Below are positions 1 through 8,098 of a stretch of 64,000 bases of DNA, piece after piece. The position numbers were made by a program, and so were the translations under genes. Within the stretch, counting starts at the first letter, position 1. Each line of letters begins with the position of its first letter. The DNA is from Phycisphaerales bacterium (GTDB lineage Bacteria > Planctomycetota > Phycisphaerae > UBA1845), in the NCBI GenBank assembly GCA_020639115.1, contig JACKHG010000002.1, positions 558,001 to 622,000 on the forward strand, given 5' to 3'. The notes under the pieces are model-generated. The model worked only from the letters and a program-made list of their open reading frames with translations. It made no database searches and was not told where the DNA came from.

Positions 1-2
1 AT

Positions 3-1613
3 CTGCACGCGCGTGGACTGTTTGTTTGCTCAGCCGCGGTCGCTGTCTGCGCCGCGCTGAGCACGGCGCCGGCGCTCGCCGACGGGACGGAGACGCTCGG
101 CGCGCCCGCCGTCCCCCTGATGCTCGACGGCAGCGGCTTCGTAGCCGCCGGTACGGGACTGCTCAATCAGCCCAACACCATCGAGATCGACGTGCCCGCC
201 GGTGCGACCATCAACCAGGTCCTGCTCTACTGGGCCGGTGAACTGCGCGCCGCGCCGGGCGACGCCATTACCGTCAACGGCACGCCCGTCGCGGGAACGC
301 TCATCGGCGGCCCCACCTTCTTCTACGATTACCAGGGCGAAGTGGACACCGCCTCCTACCGTGCGGACATCACTGCCCTTGACGCCGTGGCGCCGGGACC
401 CAATGTCGTGAATCTCGACGGCTTGAGCTATGACTGGGACAACAGCGGTGCCGGCATCGTCGTGCTCTACGACGACGGCGCGACCACCGCGGACACGCAG
501 ATCGTCGATGGCATCGACATCGCTTATTACGCTTTTCCCGATCCGCGGCAGGACACCGTTCCGCAGACCTTCTCCTTCGCGGCTGCGGACGTCGACCGGG
601 TCGCCAAGCTGGGCGTCTTCGTCGGCGCGGTCCAGCCCGACTCGCCCCATACGCTGGACATCACCGTCGACGGCGTCACCGACACCCTGGTCGATCCGCT
701 CGGCAGCCTCGACGGGCCCACCTGGGACACGCTGCTCGTCCCCGTGGACATTCCCGCCGGTGCGACCGAGGCGACCGTGCAACTGCACTCGACGCCCAGC
801 ACCGACCCGATCGCAGCCTCGCTGTTGTGGGTGGCTGCCGCCTTCAGCGTTCCGCTTCCGGAAGCGACCGGCGGCGAGTGCGTCGAATGCGCTGGCGGCG
901 TCACCGCGCTCACGCTGCGCAACGACGATCGCCGCAGCCAGTACGTCAACGTCTGGGGTTTCTCCGGCCGCCGCGCCGAGTCATTCTTCCGCGGATGGGT
1001 TGGCTCGGGCGACGAGTTCAGCTTCGCCGCCGATGACGTGAACGAGGAACTGCCCACGTACCTGTTCGTGCAGTACGGCTGGCGCATCGCACTGCTCCGC
1101 ACCGACTGCCGCTGGGATATTCGTCCGGGCACGCGCCAGGACAACTTCACCGTGATCGAGGCGATCAACGTCGGCGGCGAACCGCTCTGCCCGGTCGAGG
1201 AGCAGGAGAACCTCTGCGCCCTCGGCCGTCCCGCGGCGCTCACGCTCCAGTACAACGGCGCCTCCTGCGGCCACGACGACTTCAGCTTCAGCCCGCTCCA
1301 CCTATGCCAGGGCGATCCCGAGTCCGCCGACCCGGTGTACATCGTCGCCAGCAGCGATCTGAACCCGTTCTCGCACCACACCACCAAGTGGTTCGAGGGC
1401 ACGGTCAACCTCGGCGACACCTTCGTCGTGGATGCCGCCAACGGCGGACGCGACCACCTCGGATACCGGACCTGGCTGACCATCTACGACGCCGATCCGG
1501 CCCAGGGCGGACACCGGCTGCAGCGCGTCGCGCTGCGCACCTCCTGCTCGCGGCCGATCTCGCTGGGCACCACGTTCGGCGCGTTTGAACTGGTCGATTA
1601 CCTGCCGGAATAG
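3..1613 (+). CDS. Secreted modular surface protein (5' end outside window)
   Basis: The reading frame is open from the first bases of the window and the gene begins upstream; the first in-window ATG (position 120) lies after a clear signal-peptide end (hydrophobic stretch, then APALA followed by DG, about positions 20-80), so it is not the true start. At least 536 residues are present. The N-terminal half looks like a beta-sandwich (VLLYWAGEL and GIVVLYDDG stretches) of the kind found in secreted planctomycete proteins. The C-terminal 140 residues form a cysteine-bearing module (ALTLQYNGASC, then GTVNLGDTF, ending TSCSRPISLG), preceded by a more diverged copy that starts CVECAGGVTALTL. I infer an extracellular or cell-surface role. 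Family names for the modules come from memory and the function is unknown. A hairpin terminator follows. Confidence 0.8.
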   Translation: MHARGLFVCSAAVAVCAALSTAPALADGTETLGAPAVPLMLDGSGFVAAGTGLLNQPNTIEIDVPAGATINQVLLYWAGELRAAPGDAITVNGTPVAGTLIGGPTFFYDYQGEVDTASYRADITALDAVAPGPNVVNLDGLSYDWDNSGAGIVVLYDDGATTADTQIVDGIDIAYYAFPDPRQDTVPQTFSFAAADVDRVAKLGVFVGAVQPDSPHTLDITVDGVTDTLVDPLGSLDGPTWDTLLVPVDIPAGATEATVQLHSTPSTDPIAASLLWVAAAFSVPLPEATGGECVECAGGVTALTLRNDDRRSQYVNVWGFSGRRAESFFRGWVGSGDEFSFAADDVNEELPTYLFVQYGWRIALLRTDCRWDIRPGTRQDNFTVIEAINVGGEPLCPVEEQENLCALGRPAALTLQYNGASCGHDDFSFSPLHLCQGDPESADPVYIVASSDLNPFSHHTTKWFEGTVNLGDTFVVDAANGGRDHLGYRTWLTIYDADPAQGGHRLQRVALRTSCSRPISLGTTFGAFELVDYLPE

Positions 1614-1643
1614 GCGACAAGCGACGATCGAGGCATCAACACC

Positions 1644-1673
1644 GGGCCGGCCGCATCCGCGGCCAGCCCTTTT
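1644..1673 (+). terminator. Rho-independent terminator after the surface protein
   Basis: A strong GC hairpin (GGGC plus GGCCGC, loop ATCC, GCGGCC plus GCCC, with one unpaired base per arm) is followed directly by TTTT. It lies 30 bp after the stop codon of the first gene and before the promoter of the aldo/keto reductase. Confidence 0.75.
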
Positions 1674-1707
1674 GCGTTTGTGGGTGTCGAGGTTTGCCGC
1701 GGTTCGC

Positions 1708-1713
1708 TATACT
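1708..1713 (+). promoter_or_regulatory. Candidate -10 element for the aldo/keto reductase
   Basis: TATACT matches the sigma-70 -10 consensus at five of six bases and lies 48 bp before the chosen ATG. No good -35 hexamer is seen at 16-18 bp spacing, so this is tentative. Confidence 0.4.
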
Positions 1714-1761
1714 CTCCGCCTGCGCCCGGCAGGACGGGCTGCTGGAACAGGGAGCTTGGAT

Positions 1762-2742
1762 ATGCGCACGGTTCGCATCGGCGATTTTGAGGCCTCCGCG
1801 ATCGGTCTGGGCGGGTGGCAATTCGGCGGCAAGGAGTGGGGCTGGGACAGCACCCACCGGGCGGAAGACCACCAGATCATCCACCGGGCGATCGAACTCG
1901 GCGTCAACTTCATCGATACCGCGGAAGGCTACTCCAAGGGCGAGTCTGAGGCGATCATCGGCGAGGCGCTGGAAGGCCATCGCGACAAGGTCTTCATCGC
2001 CACCAAGCTCATGCCCATCATGCCCACGCCCGCCCGCATCGTCCGCGCTGCGGAAGCGAGTCGCCAGCGCCTGCGCGTGGACAAGATCGATCTCTACCAG
2101 ATTCACTGGCCCAACCCGGTCATTCCCATCGGCACGCAGATGAAGGGGATGCAGCAGGTTCGGGACCGCGGCATCGCCGAGCACCTCGGGGTGAGCAACT
2201 TCGGCCTCGCCGCGTGGCAGAAGGCGGAACGTGCTCTCGGCGGCCCGGTCATCAGCAATCAGGTGCAGTACAACCTGCTCCGCCGCGGCGCCGAAAAAAC
2301 CCTGCCGTGGGCCCAGGCGAACAAACGCGTCGTCATCGCCTACAGCCCGCTCGCCCAGGGCATGCTCACCGGCAAGTACTCCGCCGACAACGCCCCCGGC
2401 GGTTGCCGCAAGATGAACGCGGCCTTCACCCGTGCGGGGATCGAGGCGGCCCAGCCCCTGATCGCCGCGCTGCGCGAGATCGCCAAGGTGCACGATGCGA
2501 CTCCGGCCCAGATTGCGCTGGCCTGGGTGATCCATCATCCCGGCGTGATCGCGATCCCCGGCGCCCGCAACGTCGCCCAGCTCGAGCAGAACGTGGCCGC
2601 CGGCCAGATCCAGCTCAGCGAAGAGGACTTCGAGCGGCTGAACGCGCTCTCCGCAGCCGCGGGCAAGAGCGGCCTGAAGGCGGTTCCGCAGTTTGTGGGT
2701 CGCATGTTCACCCGCCGGCCGGCAGCGGTGGCGACCGCATAG
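1762..2742 (+). CDS. Aldo/keto reductase
   Basis: A 326-residue NAD(P)H-dependent oxidoreductase of the aldo/keto reductase superfamily (TIM barrel, cytosolic). The catalytic tetrad is visible: Asp52 and Tyr57 in FIDTAEGY, Lys82 in FIATK and His115 in YQIHW. The strand after GVSNFG and the C-terminal cofactor region (IPGARNVAQLEQN) also fit. The frame runs open upstream to 1585, but the ATG at 1762 is preferred because AGGGAG lies just before it and homologues start with this MRTVRIG-like strand. The gene stands alone between a terminator and the convergent parDE pair. The substrate cannot be predicted. Confidence 0.92.
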   Translation: MRTVRIGDFEASAIGLGGWQFGGKEWGWDSTHRAEDHQIIHRAIELGVNFIDTAEGYSKGESEAIIGEALEGHRDKVFIATKLMPIMPTPARIVRAAEASRQRLRVDKIDLYQIHWPNPVIPIGTQMKGMQQVRDRGIAEHLGVSNFGLAAWQKAERALGGPVISNQVQYNLLRRGAEKTLPWAQANKRVVIAYSPLAQGMLTGKYSADNAPGGCRKMNAAFTRAGIEAAQPLIAALREIAKVHDATPAQIALAWVIHHPGVIAIPGARNVAQLEQNVAAGQIQLSEEDFERLNALSAAAGKSGLKAVPQFVGRMFTRRPAAVATA

Positions 2743-2776
2743 CGGTATCGTCGACTCTTCGGTATGCCTCTGGGTT

Positions 2777-3133
2777 TCAGCTATCGGCGTCTGCGTCGGC
2801 GCGGTACGCATCCGGCAGATGGCGCGATAACTCCATCCCGTCGTACAGCATGCGCGCAACTTCAACAGTGCCGTCGTCCGTCAAACGAAACAGCAGGAAG
2901 TGGCGTGCTGCGCGGCCCGGCCTACGCAAATGGAGCGTGCGTGCCTGAGCGTGGATTTCGGGCCGACGCCGACACCGCACGCCGTCCGGATCCGTTGCGA
3001 TCAGGTCCAGCGCTTCGCGAATCAGCAGAACATAATCTCCGTACTTGCGCGCTCCGAACTGCCTCCACGTATGCTGCAGTGCATCCTGAATGTCCTGTTG
3101 GGCCGCTGGTAGGAGACGGATCGGGTGGATCAT
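2777..3133 (-). CDS. parE: ParE/RelE-type toxin of a type II toxin-antitoxin pair
   Basis: A 118-residue small basic protein with the RelE/ParE fold pattern: N-terminal helix AAQQDIQDALQHTWRQFG, a GARKYGDYVLLIREALDLIATDP helical hairpin in outline, and a C-terminal beta region with RHFLLFRLTDDGTVEVARML. ParE toxins of this kind poison DNA gyrase, while RelE relatives cleave mRNA; the sequence alone does not decide between these. Its start codon overlaps the parD stop by four bases (ATGA), so the two are translated together. The C-terminal ADADADS tail is unremarkable. Confidence 0.85.
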   Translation of the reverse strand: MIHPIRLLPAAQQDIQDALQHTWRQFGARKYGDYVLLIREALDLIATDPDGVRCRRRPEIHAQARTLHLRRPGRAARHFLLFRLTDDGTVEVARMLYDGMELSRHLPDAYRADADADS

Positions 3134-3408
3134 TTGTCGGTTCGAATCGTGCGGTCGATGCGCTCAAAGAGCGCATCAAGGGACTCGGGCGACATGGGTA
3201 CGCCTTCGCCGCGGTCGAGCGCGCCGAACGCGTCGGCGGCGATTCGGCGCAACGCCTCGAGCTTGAGCGCATCTTCCTGGTCGCGCTGCTCGAGCAGGCG
3301 TAGACCGGCGCGGACGACTTCGCTGGCGTTCTGGTAGCGTCCGGTGGCGACGCTGCGCCGGATGAATTCCGCCTGATGGCCCGGCAGGTTGACGTTTTGG
3401 GTCGGCAT
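3130..3408 (-). CDS. parD: ParD-type antitoxin
   Basis: A 92-residue antitoxin of the ParD/CC2985 type. The N-terminal NVNLPGHQAEFIRRSVATGR and QNASEVVRAGLRLLE stretches match the ribbon-helix-helix DNA-binding region of the family, and the charged C-terminal half should wrap the toxin. It is the first gene of the pair, directly upstream of parE with a 4-bp overlap. A promoter and an inverted repeat lie 50-78 bp upstream, fitting the usual autorepression by the antitoxin-toxin complex. Confidence 0.88.
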   Translation of the reverse strand: MPTQNVNLPGHQAEFIRRSVATGRYQNASEVVRAGLRLLEQRDQEDALKLEALRRIAADAFGALDRGEGVPMSPESLDALFERIDRTIRTDK

Positions 3409-3434
3409 TTCGGACGTGCATTGCCTCCGAGTCA

Positions 3435-3467
3435 GTGCTAACCATCAAAGCCACAGTAGGTTAGCAC
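3435..3467. promoter_or_regulatory. Probable ParD operator (perfect inverted repeat)
   Basis: GTGCTAACC at 3435-3443 and GGTTAGCAC at 3459-3467 are perfect 9-bp inverted repeats separated by 15 bp. The distal arm covers the -10 box of the parDE promoter, so occupancy would block transcription. Binding by ParD or ParDE is inferred from position and from known autoregulation of the family. Confidence 0.65.
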
Positions 3468-3486
3468 ATTTGGCAATCTTTGTCAA
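3458..3486 (-). promoter_or_regulatory. Sigma-70 type promoter of parDE
   Basis: On the minus strand a perfect TTGACA (3486-3481) is followed after exactly 17 bp by TAACCT (3463-3458). Transcription would start near 3451, about 43 bp before the parD ATG. The -10 box lies inside the inverted repeat at 3459-3467. Confidence 0.75.
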
Positions 3487-3702
3487 TTAGCTGGCGCGGG
3501 CGCAACAGGTCCGTTCGATCCGTAAATGCCGTGGCCACAACAGATTAAGCCCAGACGTGCCACCCCAGTCGGTCGGGTGATGTCCTCGGCTGGTAAGGTT
3601 GCCGAAAGTACGGTATAAACCGGTGCTGCGCGTCTCGCAGGGTGACCAGCCGATGTGGGCTGGCTGGGGCGCGGCCCGAGTGTTCGAGAGGAACCGGTTC
3701 AC

Positions 3703-3888
3703 GTGATCAAAGTCAAACCCCGCGGCAACGAGTCCGTCCAGCAGCTTCTGCGTCGCTTCAAACGCCTCTGCCAGCGCGAAGGCCTGACCCGCGACATCAA
3801 GCGCACCAGTTACTACGAGAAGCCGTCGGAGAAGAAGCGCCGCCAGTCGCGCAAGGCTGTCCGCCGCGCCGTCGAATCGCGCGACTGA
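3703..3888 (+). CDS. rpsU: Small ribosomal subunit protein bS21
   Basis: A 61-residue basic protein: IKVKPRGNESVQQLLRRFKR, then RTSYYEKPSEKKRRQSRKA. This is the bS21 family, a small-subunit protein that acts in translation initiation near the anti-Shine-Dalgarno. The start is GTG at 3703: family members begin with two to four residues before the KVxxRxNES motif, and GAGAGGA precedes it. An ORF start 48 bp upstream would add 16 unrelated residues. It stands alone, with about 220 bp of leader after the parD promoter. A TATAAA at 3614 could be its -10 box, with only a weak -35 match. Confidence 0.93.
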   Translation: MIKVKPRGNESVQQLLRRFKRLCQREGLTRDIKRTSYYEKPSEKKRRQSRKAVRRAVESRD

Positions 3889-3987
3889 CGCGCCCCACCT
3901 CACTTCGCCTCATCCGTCCCCGCTTGCAACCTGCGGGCCACGTGCTGATGCTCCGGCAGCCGCCGGTGCCACCGACCGCGCGCCCAC

Positions 3988-5289
3988 TCAGTCCTGCGCC
4001 GCCAGCGCTCCATTGAGAAAATCCAACATCCGCCGCTGGTAGTCCGGCGTGTCCACCGCGATCGTGCCGCAGTGCCCCGCGCCCGGGATCGCCACGAACG
4101 ACTTCGGCGCGCCCGCCGCCGCGAAGATCATCCGCCCCTGCGCGATTGGAATCAGTTCGTCGGCCTCGCCGTGGACGATCAGGATCGGTCGCGGCGCGAT
4201 CCGCGCCACCGCGTTCACCGGCGCCAGCGTGAACAGGTTGGTGCGCGCCTCCAGCGAGGCCACGCACAGACCCAGGTAGTAGCCCACGTGCCGGTAAACC
4301 GGCGGAAACTGACCGGCGATGACCCGGGCGATGTCCCGCGTCCGTGCGTACGCAGCATCGATGTGCAGCGCCTCGATCCGCTCGTCCTCCGCGGCTGCCA
4401 GGATCAGCGACGCCGCGCCCATGCTCCAGCCCACGCCGACGATGCGCCGCGCCCCCGCAGGATGCGTCGCGCGCACCCAGTCGATGGCACCCTCGATGTC
4501 GCCCTTCTCCCGGGCACCGTACGAGACGGTGTGTCCGGCACTGGCGCCGTGACCGCGGAAATCGAACGCCAGCACGTTGAATCCGCCGGCGGTGAGCGCG
4601 TCGATGAAGTCGATCATGTCCGACTTCTCCGCCCCGACCCCGTGGCAGACGATCGCGGTGCGTTCGGCGTCCTCCACCGGCACGAACCAGCCCGCCAGCA
4701 TGAGGCCGTCGCGGCTGGGGAAGTGCACCGTCTCGAACGCACGATGCAGCACCTGCGGCGTCGCGCTCGCCCGCCGCTTGGGAAAGTGAATCTGCAGTTC
4801 CGCCATCAGGTATCCGACCAGCAACACCGAGAAGACCAGTAGCGCCGCGATCCGCGCCGCAAACGCCCGCTTGGGCGGCGCATCCGGCTTCACCCGCAGG
4901 ACGCGGCGCACGCCCGCGCCCACCACCCGGTAGAGCACGTCGGCAACCAGCAGCATCGCGACCGCCCCGTACGCGAACACCGTGATCTCGCCCTCCGCCA
5001 GCACCGCCGACGGACGATAGCGCTCGTAGAGGTGAATCGCGAGCAGTCCGAGCGCCAGACCCGCGACGATCAGCCCGCGGCGCAGCGCCGCCCGGCGTTC
5101 ACCCGCTGCGACGAGCCAAAGCACGCTGGCAGCGTACACCCACGGTATGACGAGGTAGAAACGCTCCGCCGGTTCGCGCACGAATGGGGCGGTGAGCAGC
5201 CAGAATACGGCGAGGGTCAGCGCGCTCGCTACGATCCGACCCGAGTTGGCGGCAAACGGATTTCGCGCTGAAACTTCACGGATCGGCAT
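3988..5289 (-). CDS. Membrane-anchored alpha/beta hydrolase
   Basis: A 433-residue protein with two parts. Residues 1-165 hold about five hydrophobic segments (roughly 19-37, 46-62, 72-88, 103-120, 147-164). Residues 180-430 are an alpha/beta hydrolase with nucleophile Ser289 in GWSMG, Asp377 in HGEADELIP and His406 in GAGHCG; CHGVGAEK and FDFRGHGAS mark the oxyanion region. It resembles the YfhR/BEM46-like hydrolases linked to membranes, here with an unusually long N-terminal membrane region. The substrate is unknown. It is the last gene of a minus-strand group with the STAS and RNase HII genes (31-bp gap to STAS). Confidence 0.85.
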   Translation of the reverse strand: MPIREVSARNPFAANSGRIVASALTLAVFWLLTAPFVREPAERFYLVIPWVYAASVLWLVAAGERRAALRRGLIVAGLALGLLAIHLYERYRPSAVLAEGEITVFAYGAVAMLLVADVLYRVVGAGVRRVLRVKPDAPPKRAFAARIAALLVFSVLLVGYLMAELQIHFPKRRASATPQVLHRAFETVHFPSRDGLMLAGWFVPVEDAERTAIVCHGVGAEKSDMIDFIDALTAGGFNVLAFDFRGHGASAGHTVSYGAREKGDIEGAIDWVRATHPAGARRIVGVGWSMGAASLILAAAEDERIEALHIDAAYARTRDIARVIAGQFPPVYRHVGYYLGLCVASLEARTNLFTLAPVNAVARIAPRPILIVHGEADELIPIAQGRMIFAAAGAPKSFVAIPGAGHCGTIAVDTPDYQRRMLDFLNGALAAQD

Positions 5290-5320
5290 GCGGCACCGCC
5301 TCCGCGGGCGCGGCGGGCGG

Positions 5321-5659
5321 TCACTTGCGGTCGATGTGCACGCTGGCCAGCCCCATGGCCACGTCGTCGAAGAAGGTGAAGACCTTGTCCAGTCCGGTGA
5401 CGAGGAACAGGCCCCACACGTGGGTGTTTACCCCACAGAGCTTGAGCTGGCGGTTGTGCGACTGCAGCAGCTTACGCAAGCGCAGCAGCTTCGCGATGTT
5501 CGAGGAGTTGAGGTAGTTCACGCCGGCGAAGTTGAGGACCACGTCCAACTCGGCGTTTTCCTGTACCTGGTCGAGCACCGCCGACAGGTCGTCCGTAAAA
5601 ACAGGGTCATCCTGCAGTTCGACGAGCAGGACCGTTTCAGACCAGTTTTCCAGGGACAT
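5321..5659 (-). CDS. STAS-domain protein (anti-sigma factor antagonist type)
   Basis: A 112-residue single STAS domain. The VVLNFAGVNYLNSSNIAKLL stretch is the conserved core: the Asp-Ser region that is phosphorylated in SpoIIAA-like antagonists here reads YLNSSN. The C-terminal GLDKVFTFFDDVAMGL helix is typical. Such proteins bind anti-sigma kinases and release a sigma factor when dephosphorylated. No matching kinase or phosphatase is adjacent, so its partner must lie elsewhere. The start is supported by GGAGAGG a few bases upstream. The neighbours (hydrolase, RNase HII) suggest co-transcription only. Confidence 0.85.
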   Translation of the reverse strand: MSLENWSETVLLVELQDDPVFTDDLSAVLDQVQENAELDVVLNFAGVNYLNSSNIAKLLRLRKLLQSHNRQLKLCGVNTHVWGLFLVTGLDKVFTFFDDVAMGLASVHIDRK

Positions 5660-5715
5660 GGTGCCTCTCCATGTGAACCGGCGCCAAGCTAGCAGGGCGC
5701 CGGGGCACTGTCAAT

Positions 5716-6672
5716 TCAGCGCGCCCGCACCAGCAGGCCGCGATCGAGCCGCTCGCTCGCCACGGCGCTCTCGATGTCCGCGAGGAACCGCTGCGCGTCG
5801 GTGTGGTAACCGGCGGTCGGCAGCAGATCCTCTACGCGCTCCTTGAAATATTGATTGAGCCCCTCCATGAGCAGCTCGCGCAGATACTTGCTGTACACGC
5901 TGGCCAGCGCGATGGGCAGGTGATGATCCTCGCCACCCACCAGGAACTCCATGGTCAGCGTGCGCCGGCCAATGGTAAGCTCGTACGCGCTGCGCAGATT
6001 GGTTTCCTCCAGAACGCGCAGCGTCGCGCCCTCGAAGAAGGTCATGAGCTTCTCGACGTAGTACTCGCGGCCGCCCTGGCGATCGATGAACAGGTGCAAG
6101 CCGCCGGGGTGGCTCTTGAGAATCCGCTGCACCAGACGCAGCACCAGCCCCATCGCCACGCTCGCCTTGTTCCGCGTCAGCTTCAGGTGGCGGTTGAAAT
6201 GCCCCTCGCAGAGCACCTCGCTGTGCACCCCGACGAGGCGCACGCCGCAGGCCCGCGCGTCCCGCCGCACCGCGTTCGCCCGCGTTGCGATATCCGCCGC
6301 CGTTGTCGTCCGCGGCAACGCCGGGTCGTGCCCGACGTACCAGGGGTATTCCAGCATGGCGGAGACGCACTCCGGCGCGACCACCTTGAGCAGCCCGCCC
6401 AGCGTGCGCGGCTTGCGCTGCGCCGTCTGCAGCATCACCAGCGCCGCCCGCTCCAGCGCGGTCAGACCCGCCGCCCGCTGGTAGAGCTTCTTGCTGTCCG
6501 CGATCGCCAGGCGTGAATCACTCTTCTTCGGTGCGCGGCAGATGCTCCCCGTCAGCGCTTCCCACAGGTCCGCGCCCACCAGCGTATCGGGCACTTCGAA
6601 GACCACGCCCGACGCCACCAGCGGCCCCAGCAACGGTCCGTAACCTGCCTCGTCGATCCCCGCGACCAGCAC
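5716..6672 (-). CDS. Divergent ribonuclease HII-like protein
   Basis: A 318-residue protein with the RNase HII signature: Asp7-Glu8 in GIDEAGYGPLLGPLVA, DSKKL at 59-63, Asp197 in LFIDRQGG and Asp249 in GEDHHLPIALASVYSK, which matches the PAIAAASxxAK motif. RNase HII removes ribonucleotides embedded in DNA. Two things are odd: the usual ribonucleotide-sensing GRG is GYG here, and the protein is about 100 residues longer than standard RNase HII because of added sequence between about residues 65 and 165. It starts at GTG 6672, preceded by GGAGTGA. All four acidic residues are present, so it is probably an active nuclease with altered specificity. Confidence 0.8.
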   Translation of the reverse strand: MLVAGIDEAGYGPLLGPLVASGVVFEVPDTLVGADLWEALTGSICRAPKKSDSRLAIADSKKLYQRAAGLTALERAALVMLQTAQRKPRTLGGLLKVVAPECVSAMLEYPWYVGHDPALPRTTTAADIATRANAVRRDARACGVRLVGVHSEVLCEGHFNRHLKLTRNKASVAMGLVLRLVQRILKSHPGGLHLFIDRQGGREYYVEKLMTFFEGATLRVLEETNLRSAYELTIGRRTLTMEFLVGGEDHHLPIALASVYSKYLRELLMEGLNQYFKERVEDLLPTAGYHTDAQRFLADIESAVASERLDRGLLVRAR

Positions 6673-6760
6673 GATCGTTCACTCCGTAACGCCTGCGCAA
6701 CCGCAGGACCATTCCAATGTAAACGTCGCCGCCCGCCTGACACAAGCCCATCTGCGCAGT

Positions 6761-6788
6761 TTGACAACCTCGACGCGCCGCCTAGACT
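6761..6788 (+). promoter_or_regulatory. Sigma-70 type promoter for the cupredoxin-like gene
   Basis: A perfect TTGACA (6761-6766) and TAGACT (6783-6788) are separated by 16 bp. The predicted start near 6795 gives a leader of about 185 bases. Apart from this promoter I see nothing else in the 309-bp gap between the RNase HII-like start and 6982. Confidence 0.7.
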
Positions 6789-6981
6789 GCGAAGCCCGCG
6801 TTGTTTCTCTGGGCCACCGACTAACGCGCTCGCAGCGGGCGGGTCTGGTTCAGTGGTTCGGGCAGGGAGACGACGTCGGTCAGGCCGGAATCTGATAACG
6901 AACATTCCGCGCGCGGCACTGCCTGCGATGCAGTGATCGCGATCGGGAGCGAAAACCAACAACCCCAGGGAGATTGACACC

Positions 6982-7707
6982 ATGAAACTGCGAAGCCAAC
7001 TCGTCGTGATGGGCTCGGCGATGCTCATCCTCGCGGCTGTCCCCACCATTGCCCGCGCCGAGGGCAAGCTCAAGGCCACCGTCAAGAAGGCCGGCGAGCG
7101 TCCGCGCCGCCTGGTCATCGACATGGCGGCTGACCCGAACTGCATCAAGGCCCACACCGAGGCCGACGGCAAGGTCAAGAAGGTCGGCACCGAGAACGCC
7201 CTCGTCAGCAAGGAAGGCGAGGTGATGAACGCCATCGTCTACGTCAAGGACGGCCTCGGCGACAAGGAATATCCGGCCCCCAGCGAGAAGAAGACGCTCG
7301 AACAGAAGGGCTGCATGTACGACCCGCACGTACTGACCATCCAGGTCGGCCAGCCCCTCACCGTCATCAACGACGACGAGACGCTGCACAACATCCACAG
7401 CTTCGCCAAGAAGCAGCGGGCGTTCAACTTCGCCCAGCCGCAGAAGGGCATGGAGAAGGACGTGGACTTCCAGCGCGAGGAGTTCGTGCTGGTCAAGTGC
7501 GACGTGCACCCCTGGATGAGCGCCCACATCGGCGTCTTCAACCACCCGTTCAGCGCCATCACCGACAAGTCGGGTGCGGCGACGATCGAGAACCTCCCGC
7601 CCGGCGAGTACACCATCGGCGTCTGGCACGAGGAGTTCGGCGAGAAGGAGCAGAAGGTCACCATCAAGGACGGCGAAGAGGCCACCGTCGAGTTCACCTT
7701 CGAGTAG
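6982..7707 (+). CDS. Secreted cupredoxin-like protein with a carboxypeptidase-regulatory-like domain
   Basis: A 241-residue protein with a signal peptide ending near ARA26. Residues 110-190 resemble a blue-copper fold: His136 and His139 in TLHNIHS, then Cys173, His176 and Met179 in KCDVHPWM, which is the order of type 1 copper ligands although spacing is shorter than in plastocyanin. Residues 190-241 (DKSGAATIENLPPGEYTI) look like a carboxypeptidase-regulatory-like beta domain. I infer a periplasmic copper or electron-carrier protein. It lies just upstream of the aa3 oxidase operon but has its own promoter and terminator. AGGGAGA precedes the ATG. Copper binding is not proven. Confidence 0.75.
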   Translation: MKLRSQLVVMGSAMLILAAVPTIARAEGKLKATVKKAGERPRRLVIDMAADPNCIKAHTEADGKVKKVGTENALVSKEGEVMNAIVYVKDGLGDKEYPAPSEKKTLEQKGCMYDPHVLTIQVGQPLTVINDDETLHNIHSFAKKQRAFNFAQPQKGMEKDVDFQREEFVLVKCDVHPWMSAHIGVFNHPFSAITDKSGAATIENLPPGEYTIGVWHEEFGEKEQKVTIKDGEEATVEFTFE

Positions 7708-7745
7708 AACCCTCCGGCGCGCCAACTGCCCAGTCATGGACTATC

Positions 7746-7780
7746 AGCCGCCGCGATCCTCCGGGTCGCGGCGGCTTTTT
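7746..7780 (+). terminator. Rho-independent terminator
   Basis: AGCCGCCGCGA (7746-7756) pairs perfectly with TCGCGGCGGCT (7766-7776) across a 9-base loop, and TTTT follows. It ends the cupredoxin-like transcript and separates it from the oxidase operon. Confidence 0.88.
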
Positions 7781-7850
7781 GTATCCGGGCCGTGTCGAAA
7801 TCTCCGCCGCAAGTGCCGGAGATTGGGCTAAGGGCAGGCGCGGCAAGGGT

Positions 7851-7879
7851 TTGACGCGGTCCACGCAAGTCCCTACACT
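7851..7879 (+). promoter_or_regulatory. Sigma-70 type promoter of the cox operon
   Basis: TTGACG (7851-7856) and TACACT (7874-7879) are spaced by exactly 17 bp. The start would be near 7886, giving a leader of about 210 bases before coxB. No other gene is seen in the 7708-8098 gap. Confidence 0.65.
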
Positions 7880-8098
7880 CACCTCTCTCGACCGTGAGGC
7901 GTCAGCAACCTGTGGACGACGCCGATCCGCCGGATTCGGGGCGGTGCACGGCCGGTATCGAGAACATTGCTATTGCGGCACAACAGTGACGCGCCGATAC
8001 GCCCAGCCGTAGCGGCCCGGGCTGCGGTCTCTTCCCGCGGCCTGCGCACCTCGCGGCGCGGCGCCTGCGCTGTCCGGCACAGGAGGTGACTTCTTCGC

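Noticed and set aside
3131..3149. tRNA-like GGTTCGAATC motif
   Set aside because: It lies inside parD and no cloverleaf or acceptor stem can be formed around it.
3487..3903. A 138-residue minus-strand frame over rpsU
   Set aside because: It overlaps bS21 completely and shows no family features.
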